Source: Streptomyces fodineus
GTDB taxonomy: Bacteria > Actinomycetota > Actinomycetes > Streptomycetales > Streptomycetaceae
Length of the DNA stretch: 64,000 nucleotides
Assembly: GCF_001735805.1 (NCBI RefSeq)
Contig: NZ_CP017248.1
Span: forward strand, 1,860,001 to 1,924,000
Direction: 5' to 3'
The notes beneath the pieces are model-generated. The model worked only from the letters and a program-made list of their open reading frames with translations, was not told the origin of the DNA and did not search any database. The translations under genes and the position numbers were made by a program. Shown here in pieces: positions 35,457 to 44,501 of the stretch (position 1 is the first letter of the stretch; every line of letters starts with the position of its first letter).

Positions 35457-37114
35457 TCAGCATGCTGCGGGACGGTCGGCCCCCAACGCTTGTCGTGTGG
35501 CGGTGGTGAGGACCGTGAGGGCGTCCGGGGCGGCGTGGGCGGTGCGCCAGGCAATCACGTGGTCGGGGCGGACCAGCAGGGCGCCGTGGTCGCCGATGCC
35601 GCAGGTGTCGGTGGGGGGTGCAATTGCGGGGGCGATCCGGCGGGGCAGGAGTGCCGTGTCGAGGAAGGCGCCGTGCGGATCCAGCTCGCGTGCGGCTCGG
35701 GTCCAGGGGCGTCCTTCGGGGCCGGCGAGCATCAGGTAGCGGCCGGCGCGGACCAGGTCGAGCGTGGAGCGGGGCCCGTCCTTGCCGGGGAGGAGCACGT
35801 GCGGCAGCCGGGTGCCGGGTTCGCCGTGCCAGCGGTACGGTTCGTCGGCCGTCGGCAGGCCGGCGACCGTGTCGTCGCCGGGTATGGGGTAGCGGTAGCC
35901 GATGGCCACTGCCGCCTCGCTGAGCAGTGGGCGGTCCTCGATCGGGACCTGGGCGCGGTCGCGGGCGCGCAGTAGCGCCTGTTCCACGGTGATCCGGCCC
36001 ACTGCGCGGCGCTCGGGTTCGTAGTCCTCCAGAAGCCTCGGGTCGGCGTGGCCTCGCAGGACCGAGACCAGTTTGGTGGTGAGGTTCCACGCGTCCTGGA
36101 TGCCGGTGTTGGCGCCGAATCCGCCGGTCGGCGGGGTGACATGGACCGCGTCGCCGAGCAGGAAGATGCGGCCGGCGCGATAGGAGTCGGCCAGCCAGCC
36201 GCCCATCTGCCAGGGCCGGTGTCCCGTGAGCGTGAAGTGCGATGGCGGCAGGCCGAGCGCGCGAGAGACGATGCCACGGCGGCGCTGGTCGTCGAACGTT
36301 GCTGGATCCGTGGTTTCGGGGTCGTAAGTCACCGACACCGTCCCGCGGTCCTGTGCCGTGTTCCAGCTCAGGAACGCGTGCTCGGCGGGCCCGTGAAGGC
36401 CAGGGCGAGCCGGCGCCCGTCGAGCACGTGGCGCAGGTCGGCTTCGAAGCCGATCTCCATGATGTGCGCGACCGCATCGGTGCCGCTGCGGCCGATGCCC
36501 AGGCGCTCGCGGATGGCGCTGCCGTTTCCGTCCGCGGCCAGCAGGTAGTCGGCAGACACGGTGTAGGTGGCGCCGTCGACGCCACGGATCCGGGCCACGA
36601 CGTGGTCGTCGTGGCGACGCAGTTCGAGAAGGCGGTGGCCGAGGCGCAGGTCGGCGCCGGCAGCACGGGCGTGCGCGCGGACTACCTCCTCCAGATCGGC
36701 CTGTTTGACGAATGCGCTGGGGCAGGGTGAGACGCTGCTGAAGTCCTCTGCGGCCGGCAGCCGCCAGCGCCGCAACTCCGGCCCGTTGAGTGAGGCGACC
36801 ACCGCGGCGTGGTCGGCCGGCGGGAATCGGTGCTGGACGGCGTAGACGTCCTGGTCGGCGCCGACCGAGCGGTATGCCTCCATCGTGCGCGGATAGAACA
36901 GCTTGGCGCGCGGCCTGGTCGAGACAGCGGAGTGCTTCTCGACCAGGACGGGGGTGATGCCCCGGGCCGCGAGAAACAGCGCGGCCGAAGCCCCGACGAT
37001 GCTGCCGCCCACGATCAGGACGGGGACACGGGCGGCCGGCGGTGGAGCGGCAGCGGCCGAAGCAGGCTTGGTGCCGACTCCGGTGGCCGGAACGGTGGGA
37101 CCGGGCAGGGACAC
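35457..37114 (-). pseudogene. FAD-dependent aromatic monooxygenase, single frameshift
   Basis: The N-terminal frame begins near a GTG at 37114 (GGGAG five bases upstream). It has the FAD dinucleotide fold VPVLIVGGSIVGASAALFLA, the DG-type motif YLLAADGNGSAIRERLG and substrate-domain strands, and stops at 36368. The next frame carries the rest: GPAEHAFLSWNTAQ, the second FAD motif GRIFLLGDAVHVTPPTGGFG, then ANTGIQDAWNLTTKLVSVL and a thioredoxin-like C-terminus. The two frames overlap at about 36380-36400, so one base change there breaks an otherwise full-length (about 550 residues) class A hydroxylase. It may be a real mutation or a sequencing error. A TetR gene with a shared operator is divergent. 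Confidence 0.85.
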
Positions 37115-37134
37115 GGGAACTCCCAAAAGAAACA

Positions 37135-37148
37135 GAACAGGTCTGTTC
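37135..37148. promoter_or_regulatory. Candidate TetR operator between monooxygenase and regulator
   Basis: GAACAG-GT-CTGTTC is a perfect 6-base inverted repeat with a 2-base spacer in the 87-base gap between the divergent monooxygenase and TetR genes. It sits next to an AT-rich segment (ATTATTGCC) that reads as a -10 on the minus strand. Confidence 0.6.
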
Positions 37149-37201
37149 CATTATTGCCTCAGGGCGGCACCCAAACGCAACAGGGTTGTATCGTTACCGG
37201 G

Positions 37202-37810
37202 GTGACCACGGAACTCCCCGGCCGCCGCGGGGGCCGCCAGCGTGACCCCGCCACCGACTCGGCCATCATCGACGCGGTCCTCGACATGGTCGCCGCCGGC
37301 GCCACCCTCACCGGCCTGTCGCTGGTGACCATCGCCAAGCAGGCCGGCGTCTCGCGCAACAGCGTCTACCGGCGCTGGAAGACCAAGGACGAGCTCTACC
37401 TCGACGTCCTGGAGGCGATCAACAAACGGCGGCCCTCGCCCACCGGCGCCGACACCCGCGGCGACCTCGCGCTCCTGCTGCAGGCCCTGGCCGAGCGCGT
37501 CGCCGACAAACGGGCCAGCAGCATGCTGCGCGCCCTCAACGCCGAGGCCGCAACCTTCCCCAGGCTGCACAGCCGCTACTTCGAGGAGATCGTCACCCCC
37601 CGCCGGGAAGCGATGAACCGTGTCCTACGACGTGGCGTAGAACGAGGAGAGATCCGCCCCGACGTCGACCCCGACCTGATCTCCGAGCTCCTCGTCTCCC
37701 CCCTCCTCGCCCGCATGGCATCGGGCAGCACCGACCAGCTCGACCCGGAACAGGCAAGCCGGCGGATCATCGACCTCGTGCTCGACGGTGCGGCGCCCGC
37801 ACCGAACTGA
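37202..37810 (+). CDS. TetR-family transcriptional regulator
   Basis: A 202-residue TetR protein. The HTH is AIIDAVLDMVAAGATLTGLS, VTIAKQAGVSRNSVYRRW and KTKDELYLDVLEA; the C-terminal domain (TetR_C_11/16-like) runs LRALNAEAATFPRLHSRYFE to SRRIIDLVLDGAA. It is divergent from the FAD monooxygenase and separated from it by one clear inverted repeat, so it is probably the local repressor. GTG at 37202 was chosen because TTELPGRRGGRQRD directly precedes the HTH. No strong ribosome binding site, so the transcript may be leaderless. Confidence 0.9.
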   Translation: MTTELPGRRGGRQRDPATDSAIIDAVLDMVAAGATLTGLSLVTIAKQAGVSRNSVYRRWKTKDELYLDVLEAINKRRPSPTGADTRGDLALLLQALAERVADKRASSMLRALNAEAATFPRLHSRYFEEIVTPRREAMNRVLRRGVERGEIRPDVDPDLISELLVSPLLARMASGSTDQLDPEQASRRIIDLVLDGAAPAPN

Positions 37811-38429
37811 CGGAAAATCAAGCGGACTGGGACAGCCCCGACACGCCGAAACAGCCACCAGGGCATGGCCCGTGACGCCGCCATCGGCGCCAGCCACACC
37901 GAGTTGCCTTGAACGCAGGGTTCGTGGTCTCGGAAAAGGGCTCCCCTGACACGAAGCTGAGCCCGCCGTCCCTCCTCCGCGGCGATGTTGTCGACGGTAA
38001 CCCACTGCTGGACGATGAGTTTGCGCGTGACTGTCCTGCCGGTACGGGGGATGGTGCGGCCACGCTGACCGCATCTGCCCCTGAGACGGAGCCGCCACGC
38101 CGGTCTCGACATCCCGGCCGCATCTTTCGTCGAGAGCCTCCAGCCCCCAGCCGGGAGGGCACCCGGGTCAAGGCCGTTCAAACGCTGATACTCATGCGGT
38201 TGCAAGAGCCTCAGTGGGTGACCGTTCTCCGTGGGCACCCACCGAGCCTTCTGCCACATGCGCAGCCCGTCTCTCGGGGTGGGGCTGTCCCCCGTCCGTT
38301 CTCGGGGGCGTGCACCGTCGCGGTCGTCTCTGCGGACGACGAGGCTTGGGACGTCGAAATCTTTCGACACATCGAGGTCGCCGACGGTCGGCCTGAACCT
38401 CCTCCTCCACTCTCGCGGAAGGAACCCCC
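37811..38429. other. Gene-free stretch
   Basis: No supported gene. A minus-strand frame around 38180-38290 reads WQKARWVPTENGHPLRLLQP, then HEYQRLNGLDPGALPAGGW, which looks protein-like, but I cannot place it in a family and no start or ribosome binding site fits. The final bases (GGAAGGAACCCCC) are the ribosome binding site of the hydrolase gene. Confidence 0.4.
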
Positions 38430-39377
38430 ATGCCCAATCCCACCGCACGGCGTCGGCGACGACGGCACGCGACGCTCGCCCTGGCATCCATCGCAGTCGC
38501 GGCCTGTGGTCTCACCTCCTGCGACGCAACCACTGCGAAGAACGCGCAATCGGCTACAACCGCGCCCCGGACCAGTGCAACGGCATCCTCGGCGTCCCCA
38601 ACGGCAACGACCGCCGCCCAGCCCTCACTTCACATGATCACGAACCGCGGTCACAGGCTGGCGTTCTATGTCACACCTGGCCATGGCCCGGCCATCGTCC
38701 TCGACGCCGGCGGAGGTCTCGACGCGTCGTACTGGAAGAAGATCGTGCCCGTCCTCGCGAAGCAGACCAGGTCCGAGATCATCACCTACGACCGCACCGG
38801 GGAAGGCAGGAGCAGCGACGTACCCGGGCCATGGAGGGCACAGAACGCCGCCTCCGACCTCGCGGCCGGCCTGACGCAGCTGGGAGTCACCAAGAACGTG
38901 GTCCTGGTCTCCCACTCCCTCGCCGGGGAGATCGCGACATACTTCGTCAGGCAGCACCCGCATTGGATCGCCGGCGCCGTCCTCGTGGACGCCAGCCTCC
39001 CCGAGTTCTACACCGACGGCGAGACCGCCAAGCTGGTGGCCGGGAACGAGCAGCAGATCGCAGCGCTCAAGAAGAAGCCACAGACCCGGGCGACCCGCCA
39101 GCTCCTCGCCGAGGCCGACCACTACGGGCCCGTACACCGCGCCTACCACAAGCTGTCCTGGCCCCAGAGCGTGCCCGCCACCGCGATCGTGTCCGCCAAG
39201 ACTCCCTTCCCCACACCCGTCGACGCCCAATTGTGGCGACAAGCCCAGCAGGAGTTCGTCAGCGCAGCACCCAACCGCCGCCTGGTCGTGGCGGACCGCA
39301 GCTCTCACGACATCCCGATCGACCGGCCCGACGTCGTCATCAAGACGATCGAGGACATGGCGAACCAGGTCCGCTAA
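38430..39377 (+). CDS. Alpha/beta-hydrolase lipoprotein
   Basis: A 315-residue exported hydrolase. A twin-Arg-rich N-terminus and hydrophobic helix (LALASIAVAACGLTS) precede the lipobox Cys, and a Ser/Thr/Ala linker leads to the hydrolase fold. It has the oxyanion region LDAGGGLDASYWKK, TYDRTGEGRS, the nucleophile in VLVSHSLAGEIATYF and the catalytic His in DRSSHDIPIDRP. It is probably a surface esterase or peptidase. AAGGA precedes the ATG. Confidence 0.88.
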   Translation: MPNPTARRRRRRHATLALASIAVAACGLTSCDATTAKNAQSATTAPRTSATASSASPTATTAAQPSLHMITNRGHRLAFYVTPGHGPAIVLDAGGGLDASYWKKIVPVLAKQTRSEIITYDRTGEGRSSDVPGPWRAQNAASDLAAGLTQLGVTKNVVLVSHSLAGEIATYFVRQHPHWIAGAVLVDASLPEFYTDGETAKLVAGNEQQIAALKKKPQTRATRQLLAEADHYGPVHRAYHKLSWPQSVPATAIVSAKTPFPTPVDAQLWRQAQQEFVSAAPNRRLVVADRSSHDIPIDRPDVVIKTIEDMANQVR

Positions 39378-39504
39378 GCAGGCGCGCAGGTGGTCAGGGC
39401 CGACGGCGCTGTGCGCAAGGGCCTGGCGAAGTGGTGGGCGGGGCGCGAAGTACCGCGGAGAAACCTCATGGCCCGCATCAACTAGTAGTACTTCGTTACG
39501 TTGA

Positions 39505-40625
39505 GTGATTTCGGCTCGACGTGGGCAGCTTCCCGGAGTGAGGTTGGGGGAAGTGGGCCGGCTCCCGGGGGAGTTGGTCGAGTTCGTTGCCGATGTGTTC
39601 GGGTCGTTACCGCGGCGGGATCAGCGGCGGTGGGGCGAATGCTTTCTACGGGGCCTGATGCTCGACGGCCGGCGCAAGTCGATCCAGCCGATGGCCGAGC
39701 GACTGCCGGACGGGAACATGCAGGCCCTGCAGCAGTTCGTGAACCAGTCGCCGTGGGATCCACTGCCGGTCAGGCAGCGGATCGCCGAGCGGCTGTCCGG
39801 AGTCATCAGGCCCGAGGTGTGGGTGATCGGCGACGTGTCGTTCCCCAAGTGCGGCAAGGCGTCGGTCGGGGTGGCCCGCCAGTACTGCGGAGCGGTCGGC
39901 AAACGGGCGAACTGCCAGGTCGCGGTCAGTGGCCATGCCGCCACCGACACCGCCTCGTGCCCGTTGGAGTGGCGGTTGTATCTGCCGCGTGAGTGGACGG
40001 ACCAGCCTGGCCGATGCCGCAGGGCAGGAGTCCCCGACGACGTGGTGCACCGGGAGAAGTGGCGTCTCGCGCTCGGCATCCTGGACACACTCACCGCGTG
40101 GCAGTTGGAGGCGCCGGTCGTGGTCGCCGACGCCGGCCACGGAGTCAGCACCCCGTTCCGGCTCGGTCTCGAGGAGCGAGGGCTGTCCTATGTCCCGGCC
40201 CTGAACGGGAAGGAAGTCGCCCACCCGGAGGATGTCGAGCCGCACCAGCCTGCTTATGGCGGGCTCGGACCACCCGCCCTTCCCCGCTACCGCACCCCAC
40301 CGCGAGCCGTCTCCGTCCTGGCAGCGGAGGCGGGTGCGGAACGGTTCACCGAGGTGACCTGGAGGCAGGGCAGCAAAGGCGCGATGCCCTCACGGTTCGC
40401 GGTGCTGACAGTGCGGCCCGCGGGCAAGGAGGCGGGCGGCGGCCGCAACCGGTGGGACGGCGTCCTGCCCGTCCAGACACTCCTCGTCGAGTGGCCGGAC
40501 GGCCAGGACACTCCGACGGACTACTGGATATCGAACCTGCCCGCCGCCACACCGGCCGCTGACCTGGTGCGGTGGGCCAAGATGCGCTGGCGGATCGAGC
40601 ACGATTACCGCGAGCTTGGTCCTTG
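39505..40625 (+). pseudogene. IS701-family transposase, 3' end lost
   Basis: The frame matches IS701-type DDE transposases from residue about 15: FVADVFGSLPRRDQRRWGEC, LRGLMLDGRRKSIQPMAERL, LQQFVNQSPWDPLPVR, catalytic Asp in WVIGDVSFPKCGKASVGVAR, later Asp in PVVVADAGHGV, and RWAKMRWRIEHDYREL. At about 40615, just after EHDYREL where the family continues with KHGLGLDHFEGR, the sequence becomes unrelated (frame stops at 40791). The last fifth and the right terminal repeat are missing. The left end is probably near 39484 (AGTACTTCGTTACG). Start codon uncertain (GTG at 39505 or 39538). Confidence 0.85.
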
Positions 40626-40828
40626 GGTGGGGACGGGGCGGGCGGACGTATCCGCGCCGAGGCCCATCCCTATTGCGGCGACCCTCGCCACTCCGGCTGA
40701 CCGGCTGGAGTGGCCCCGGTGCTGCCGTCCCAATAACTCGGTCCCGAAGCCGCGTGCCTGGCAGACGTCCTTGGCATCCAGGCCGTCGTAACCCTTCGAA
40801 AAGGGCTCCACGCTCGGTCCGGGGTGTG

Positions 40829-42031
40829 TCAGGCCAGCTGCGCGGGAGAGTGCAGCACCGGGGTGAGGGCCGGGGTCTTGGGGGTGTGGGGGTAGGCGGC
40901 TGTTCGGTGCTGGAAGGAGAGAATCTTTGGGTTCAGGACGACGCCGTCGCGGATCTCGATGGCCTTTCTGACCGTGGGGTCGGCCTCCCAGACCGCGGGG
41001 CCGCTCATGACCTTGCGCAGGTACGGCAGGAGTGCCTCGCTGATTTCCCACGTGGCCGAGTTCCACAGGTGGGACGGGCTGTGATCCACTGCGTAGTAGT
41101 GGCAGCCCGTCCCCACCGTGGGCATCGGCTCGCCGAAGGTGGTGGGACGGGCCCACGCGAAGCCCATGCCTTCGTCGCAGGCGACGTCGATGAAGAAGGT
41201 CCCCGGCCGGAACAGGGTGAGTTCCTCTTCGGTGACGAACATGAGCGGCGCGTCGGTGTCCTGCAAGACGCAGTTGACGATGATGTCGAACCCGGCCAGG
41301 TACTCCGCCAGCGGCAGGGAACCGCCCGCGGTGAATGCGTGCAGGCGCGACGAATCGCGCTCCTGCTGTGCGAAGTGGCCCATCACGACCGACGGCATGG
41401 GCGAGGCCACCGCTGCCGCTGCGCGCTGGGTGAGCACCGTGACGTCGGAGACCCCCATGGCGCCCAGGCCGGTGACCGCGCCGCGCGCTGTGGCGCCGAA
41501 GCTGATGACCACAGCACGCAGACGCCGCCCGTAGCTGCCGGTCAGCCCGCCGAGCTGCAGAGCGTGCAGCACCGAGCAGTAGCCCGCGAGCTCGTTGTTC
41601 TTGTGGAACACATGGACGCTGAAGGCGCCCGTGGACGTCCAGTGGTTCATAGCGTCCCAGGCGATGAGTGTCAGCCGCCCGTCGATGGCGAGCTGGGTCA
41701 GCTCCTCGTCCTGCACACAGTGCGGCCATCCCCACAGCACCTGGCCCTCACGCAGCGCGGCAATGTCGTCGTGCATGGGTTTGGGCAGCAGCAACACGTC
41801 GCACTCGGCGAGGAGTTGCTCGCGGGAGCGCAAACCCGCCACGAGCGGTCCGAGCGTGTCGTCAGCGACGCCGAACCGTTCGCCGTAGCCCTGTTCCAGG
41901 AATATCCTCCCGCGTACGTCCGGCGCGATCCGGTCGAGGTGAGCAGGGTGCAACGGCAGGCGGAACTCGTTCTCCTTGCGGGAGGAGGCGAGGACTCCGA
42001 GACTCATCAGGCTCATACGCTTCCTCATCAT
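40829..42031 (-). CDS. N5-(carboxyethyl)ornithine synthase / alanine-dehydrogenase-like protein
   Basis: A 400-residue NAD(P)-dependent enzyme of the alanine dehydrogenase/transhydrogenase superfamily: LGVLASSRKENEFRLPLHPA, FLEQGYGERFG, DVLLLPKPMHDDIAALREGQ, a Rossmann region RLRAVVISFGATARGAVTGL and FFIDVACDEGMGFAWARPTT. The match is closest to N5-(carboxyethyl)ornithine synthase, which reductively condenses pyruvate with the side-chain amine of ornithine (or lysine) and so makes an opine-like amino acid. The specific substrate here is inferred. It follows, after 51 bases, a small Cys-rich protein gene on the same strand. Confidence 0.8.
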   Translation of the reverse strand: MMRKRMSLMSLGVLASSRKENEFRLPLHPAHLDRIAPDVRGRIFLEQGYGERFGVADDTLGPLVAGLRSREQLLAECDVLLLPKPMHDDIAALREGQVLWGWPHCVQDEELTQLAIDGRLTLIAWDAMNHWTSTGAFSVHVFHKNNELAGYCSVLHALQLGGLTGSYGRRLRAVVISFGATARGAVTGLGAMGVSDVTVLTQRAAAAVASPMPSVVMGHFAQQERDSSRLHAFTAGGSLPLAEYLAGFDIIVNCVLQDTDAPLMFVTEEELTLFRPGTFFIDVACDEGMGFAWARPTTFGEPMPTVGTGCHYYAVDHSPSHLWNSATWEISEALLPYLRKVMSGPAVWEADPTVRKAIEIRDGVVLNPKILSFQHRTAAYPHTPKTPALTPVLHSPAQLA

Positions 42032-42082
42032 TTCGTTTCGCTGCGCTCTCGGCGTGCGTGGTGTGGCTGCCGGATGTCCGGG

Positions 42083-42355
42083 TCAGAAGCCGTCGGCCCG
42101 GTGCCTGCGGATGCGCTCGTCCAGCGGGAGGGGCGTTTCGTCCAGACCGTCGACCGACCCGGTCGCCATGCGTGCACACGTCCCGTGGCAGGCGAGGAGC
42201 TGCCCGTCGTCGCGGTGGGAAACCACCACCGCCTCCGGGTCGGGTGCGTTGCGGTAGTCGGTGCCGCAGATGAGGCAGGCCAGTCCGGAGAGCATCTCCG
42301 CGGTCGGTTCGGGACGGTCCCGGCGGCGGCCGGAGATCGAGTCCTGTGAATACAT
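42083..42355 (-). CDS. Small Cys-containing protein upstream of the carboxyethylornithine-synthase-like gene
   Basis: A 90-residue soluble protein. Two cysteine clusters (GLACLICGTDYRN and LLACHGTCARM, spaced by about 25 residues with a His between) look like a small metal- or ligand-binding knuckle. The rest is polar. Start ATG at 42355 with GAGG 11 bases upstream. It is co-directional with and 51 bases upstream of the dehydrogenase gene, suggesting a two-gene operon. I do not recognise the family; a frame-shadow gene cannot be excluded, but the Cys spacing and codon use argue for coding. Confidence 0.6.
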   Translation of the reverse strand: MYSQDSISGRRRDRPEPTAEMLSGLACLICGTDYRNAPDPEAVVVSHRDDGQLLACHGTCARMATGSVDGLDETPLPLDERIRRHRADGF

Positions 42356-42780
42356 GTGTCCCGCATCCTCTAGATCGGTTCGAAGTCGTGCTGATCGGTC
42401 CAGCCATGCTGCGGGCCATCGTGCGCGAGATGTCCTGGTGCCCCGGGCAGCCCGGAAGCCGGGAACTCCGCTACCGCGCTGCGCGGGACCGGATACGGAC
42501 GACGGCGTGACGGTGCGGGCCAAGAGGCATGTCGCGGCTCATTTCCGGCCGGATCCGATGTACGCCGGCCTTTGCCGTTTGTCCGAGGGCTACGCCGAAA
42601 CTGATGACGGCGTGCGAGGTGCCCTCGGTGCCGCAACCGTACTCCCTCTCCGGAGTCGACGCGTGCCGGATCCCGGACCCCGGAGCCGACCCGCTCGGGC
42701 GTCACCGAACTCTTCCCGGCTCGTGCGGGAACCTTCCCGGCGCTCCGGTCGTTGTGGGCAGTGGTTGTAGTTGAAGTTTG
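42356..42780. other. Gene-free stretch
   Basis: No gene supported. The region separates the minus-strand Cys-protein operon from the plus-strand cold-shock gene and should hold both promoters. The last 25 bases (GTGGTTGTAGTTGAAGTTTG) are AT-richer than the surroundings. Confidence 0.4.
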
Positions 42781-42788
42781 CGAACGTG

Positions 42789-42823
42789 GAAACGCCCGCG
42801 GAGTTCTTGACAGCGGGCGTTTC
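42789..42823 (+). promoter_or_regulatory. Perfect hairpin in the cold-shock gene leader
   Basis: GAAACGCCCGC (42789-42799) pairs perfectly with GCGGGCGTTTC (42813-42823) around a 13-base loop and is followed by a T-rich run (GTCGTTTCGGGGTTTTC). It lies 99 bases before the cold-shock start codon. It could be a leader attenuator, an RNA thermosensor element, or a terminator of something upstream. Confidence 0.55.
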
Positions 42824-42921
42824 GTCGTTTCGGGGTTTTCTTCGACGGCCGGCGACCAACAGCCCGGGATCGCGTGATCGCGCACATTCCGCCCCAGCCG
42901 CCATCTCGAAGGAGACATCAC

Positions 42922-43125
42922 ATGGCTCAAGGAACAGTGAAGTGGTTCAACGCGGAGAAGGGTTTCGGTTTCATCGCCCCTGATGAGGCCGGTGCCGACG
43001 TCTTCGTCCACCAGTCGGCGATCGACACCGACGGCTTCCGCTCCCTGAAGGAGAACCAGCGGGTGGAGTTCACCGCAAGCCAGGGCCCCAAGGGCATGCA
43101 AGCCGACCAGGTCCACGTGCTCTGA
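42922..43125 (+). CDS. cspA: Cold-shock domain protein (CspA family)
   Basis: A 67-residue protein, standard length, with RNP1 KGFGFIAP and RNP2 VFVHQSAI, starting [17 protein letters not shown]. It binds single-stranded RNA/DNA and acts as an RNA chaperone. The Shine-Dalgarno GAAGGAGA is ideal. A long leader with a hairpin precedes it and a 14-base-pair terminator follows. The fatty-acid desaturase gene comes next on the same strand. Confidence 0.97.
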   Translation: MAQGTVKWFNAEKGFGFIAPDEAGADVFVHQSAIDTDGFRSLKENQRVEFTASQGPKGMQADQVHVL

Positions 43126-43135
43126 GGCCACCGTT

Positions 43136-43170
43136 CCCGAGGCAGGCCCGCACCGTGGGCCTGCCTCGGG
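43136..43170 (+). terminator. Terminator after the cold-shock gene
   Basis: CCCGAGGCAGGCCC pairs with GGGCCTGCCTCGGG (14 base pairs, 7-base loop) 10 bases after the cold-shock stop codon. Confidence 0.85.
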
Positions 43171-43259
43171 CGGCTTCCGCAAGACTCCCGACGTGTGCGG
43201 CATCCTGCACCCCGCCCCTCGTCGCCTTGGGCAGCGCCGTACCTCCCGAAGGAAACACT

Positions 43260-44351
43260 GTGACCACTGACGTCAGCCACCGGAGCCCCGATCCCGCGGG
43301 CCACGCCGAGATGACCAAGCCCCCGCCCGGAAGCCGGGGCAGCGACTACGCCGCGCTGTGCCGCGAGGTGAGGCAGAGCGGGCTGCTGACGCGCCGCCCG
43401 GGCTACTACTGCGTGAAGATCGGCGCGAACCTGCTTCTGCTGGCCGGCGGTTGGACCGCGTTCGCGCTGATCGGACAGTCGTGGTGGCAGCTGCTGACCG
43501 CAGCCTTCCTGGCGGTGATGTTCACCCAGACCGGGTTCATCGGGCACGATGCTGGACACCATCAGATCGCCGCCTCCAAGCGTGTCAACAACCTGCTCGG
43601 CCGCGTGCACGCCGACCTGCTGATCGGCCTCAGCTACGGCTGGTGGATCACCAAGCACAACCGGCACCACTCCCACCCCAACCACGTCGACCGCGACCCC
43701 GACATCGCCGACGGTGCGATCGCCTTCACCGAGGATCACGCGCGCGTCCGCAGCGGGGCGTACGCCTGGCTGGCCCGTCACCAGGCCTGGCTGTTCTTCC
43801 CGATGCTGCTTCTGGAAGGACTCGCCCTGCACGTCGCCGGTGTACGGGCGCTGCTCGACCGCACCGGCACCACAACCTCGCGGACAACCAAGCTGGCCGA
43901 CGCGGGACTGCTGACAGCGCATCTGGGCGGCTACCTCGCCGCTCTGTTCCTGGTCCTGTCCCCTGTCCAGGCCGTGTGCTTCCTTCTCGTGCACCAAGGG
44001 CTGTTCGGGCTGTACATGGGATGCTCGTTCGCCCCCAACCACAAGGGCATGGTGCTGTTCGCCAAGGACGACAAGATCGATTTCCTGCGTCGGCAGGTAC
44101 TGACCTCACGCAACATCCGCGGCCACCGGTTCACCGACTTCGTACTCGGCGGGCTGAACTACCAGATCGAACACCATCTGTTCCCCTCCATGCCGCGACC
44201 CAGCCTGCGGCATGCCCAGGAACTCGTGCGCAGGTATTGCGCCCGGCACGGCATCGCCTACCACGAGACCGGGCTCTTCAACTCCTACGCCCAGGTACTG
44301 CGGTACCTCCACAGGGTCGGCGGCCCGCTGCGCCCCGAGCTGGAGTACTGA
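43260..44351 (+). CDS. Membrane fatty-acid / acyl-CoA desaturase
   Basis: A 363-residue membrane di-iron desaturase. The three His boxes are GHDAGHHQ, KHNRHHSHPN and YQIEHHLFPSMP, with two pairs of membrane helices between. The QxxHH third box and the pattern place it with front-end/delta-type acyl-lipid desaturases such as mycobacterial DesA3-like enzymes. It introduces a double bond into a membrane acyl chain using O2 and a ferredoxin or similar donor. GTG at 43260 has GAAGGAAA upstream; the frame is open from 43155 but that part overlaps the cspA terminator. The gene is 134 bases after the cold-shock gene, consistent with a shared cold response. Confidence 0.9.
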   Translation: MTTDVSHRSPDPAGHAEMTKPPPGSRGSDYAALCREVRQSGLLTRRPGYYCVKIGANLLLLAGGWTAFALIGQSWWQLLTAAFLAVMFTQTGFIGHDAGHHQIAASKRVNNLLGRVHADLLIGLSYGWWITKHNRHHSHPNHVDRDPDIADGAIAFTEDHARVRSGAYAWLARHQAWLFFPMLLLEGLALHVAGVRALLDRTGTTTSRTTKLADAGLLTAHLGGYLAALFLVLSPVQAVCFLLVHQGLFGLYMGCSFAPNHKGMVLFAKDDKIDFLRRQVLTSRNIRGHRFTDFVLGGLNYQIEHHLFPSMPRPSLRHAQELVRRYCARHGIAYHETGLFNSYAQVLRYLHRVGGPLRPELEY

Positions 44352-44501
44352 TCACTTCGCCGTCCGTGCCCTTCATTCCCACCACGCCCCACCACCATCC
44401 TCGTCGGCCTGGGGGCCGGGCTTGCCCGGGTTTCCCACAGGCAAGTCCCGCTCCTGTTGTCCGGCGCCGCTGCCCTGCCCCTGGCTGCCACCTTGCCGGT
44501 C

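Noticed and set aside
40626..40828. Minus-strand text KGYDGLDAKDVCQARGFGTELL beyond the IS701 break, as a possible IS5 scrap
   Set aside because: DKGYD-like text alone is too short and the following residues do not match a transposase.
40605..41735. 376-residue minus-strand frame overlapping the carboxyethylornithine-synthase-like gene
   Set aside because: It is a frame shadow of that gene; only the other frame shows the dehydrogenase motifs.
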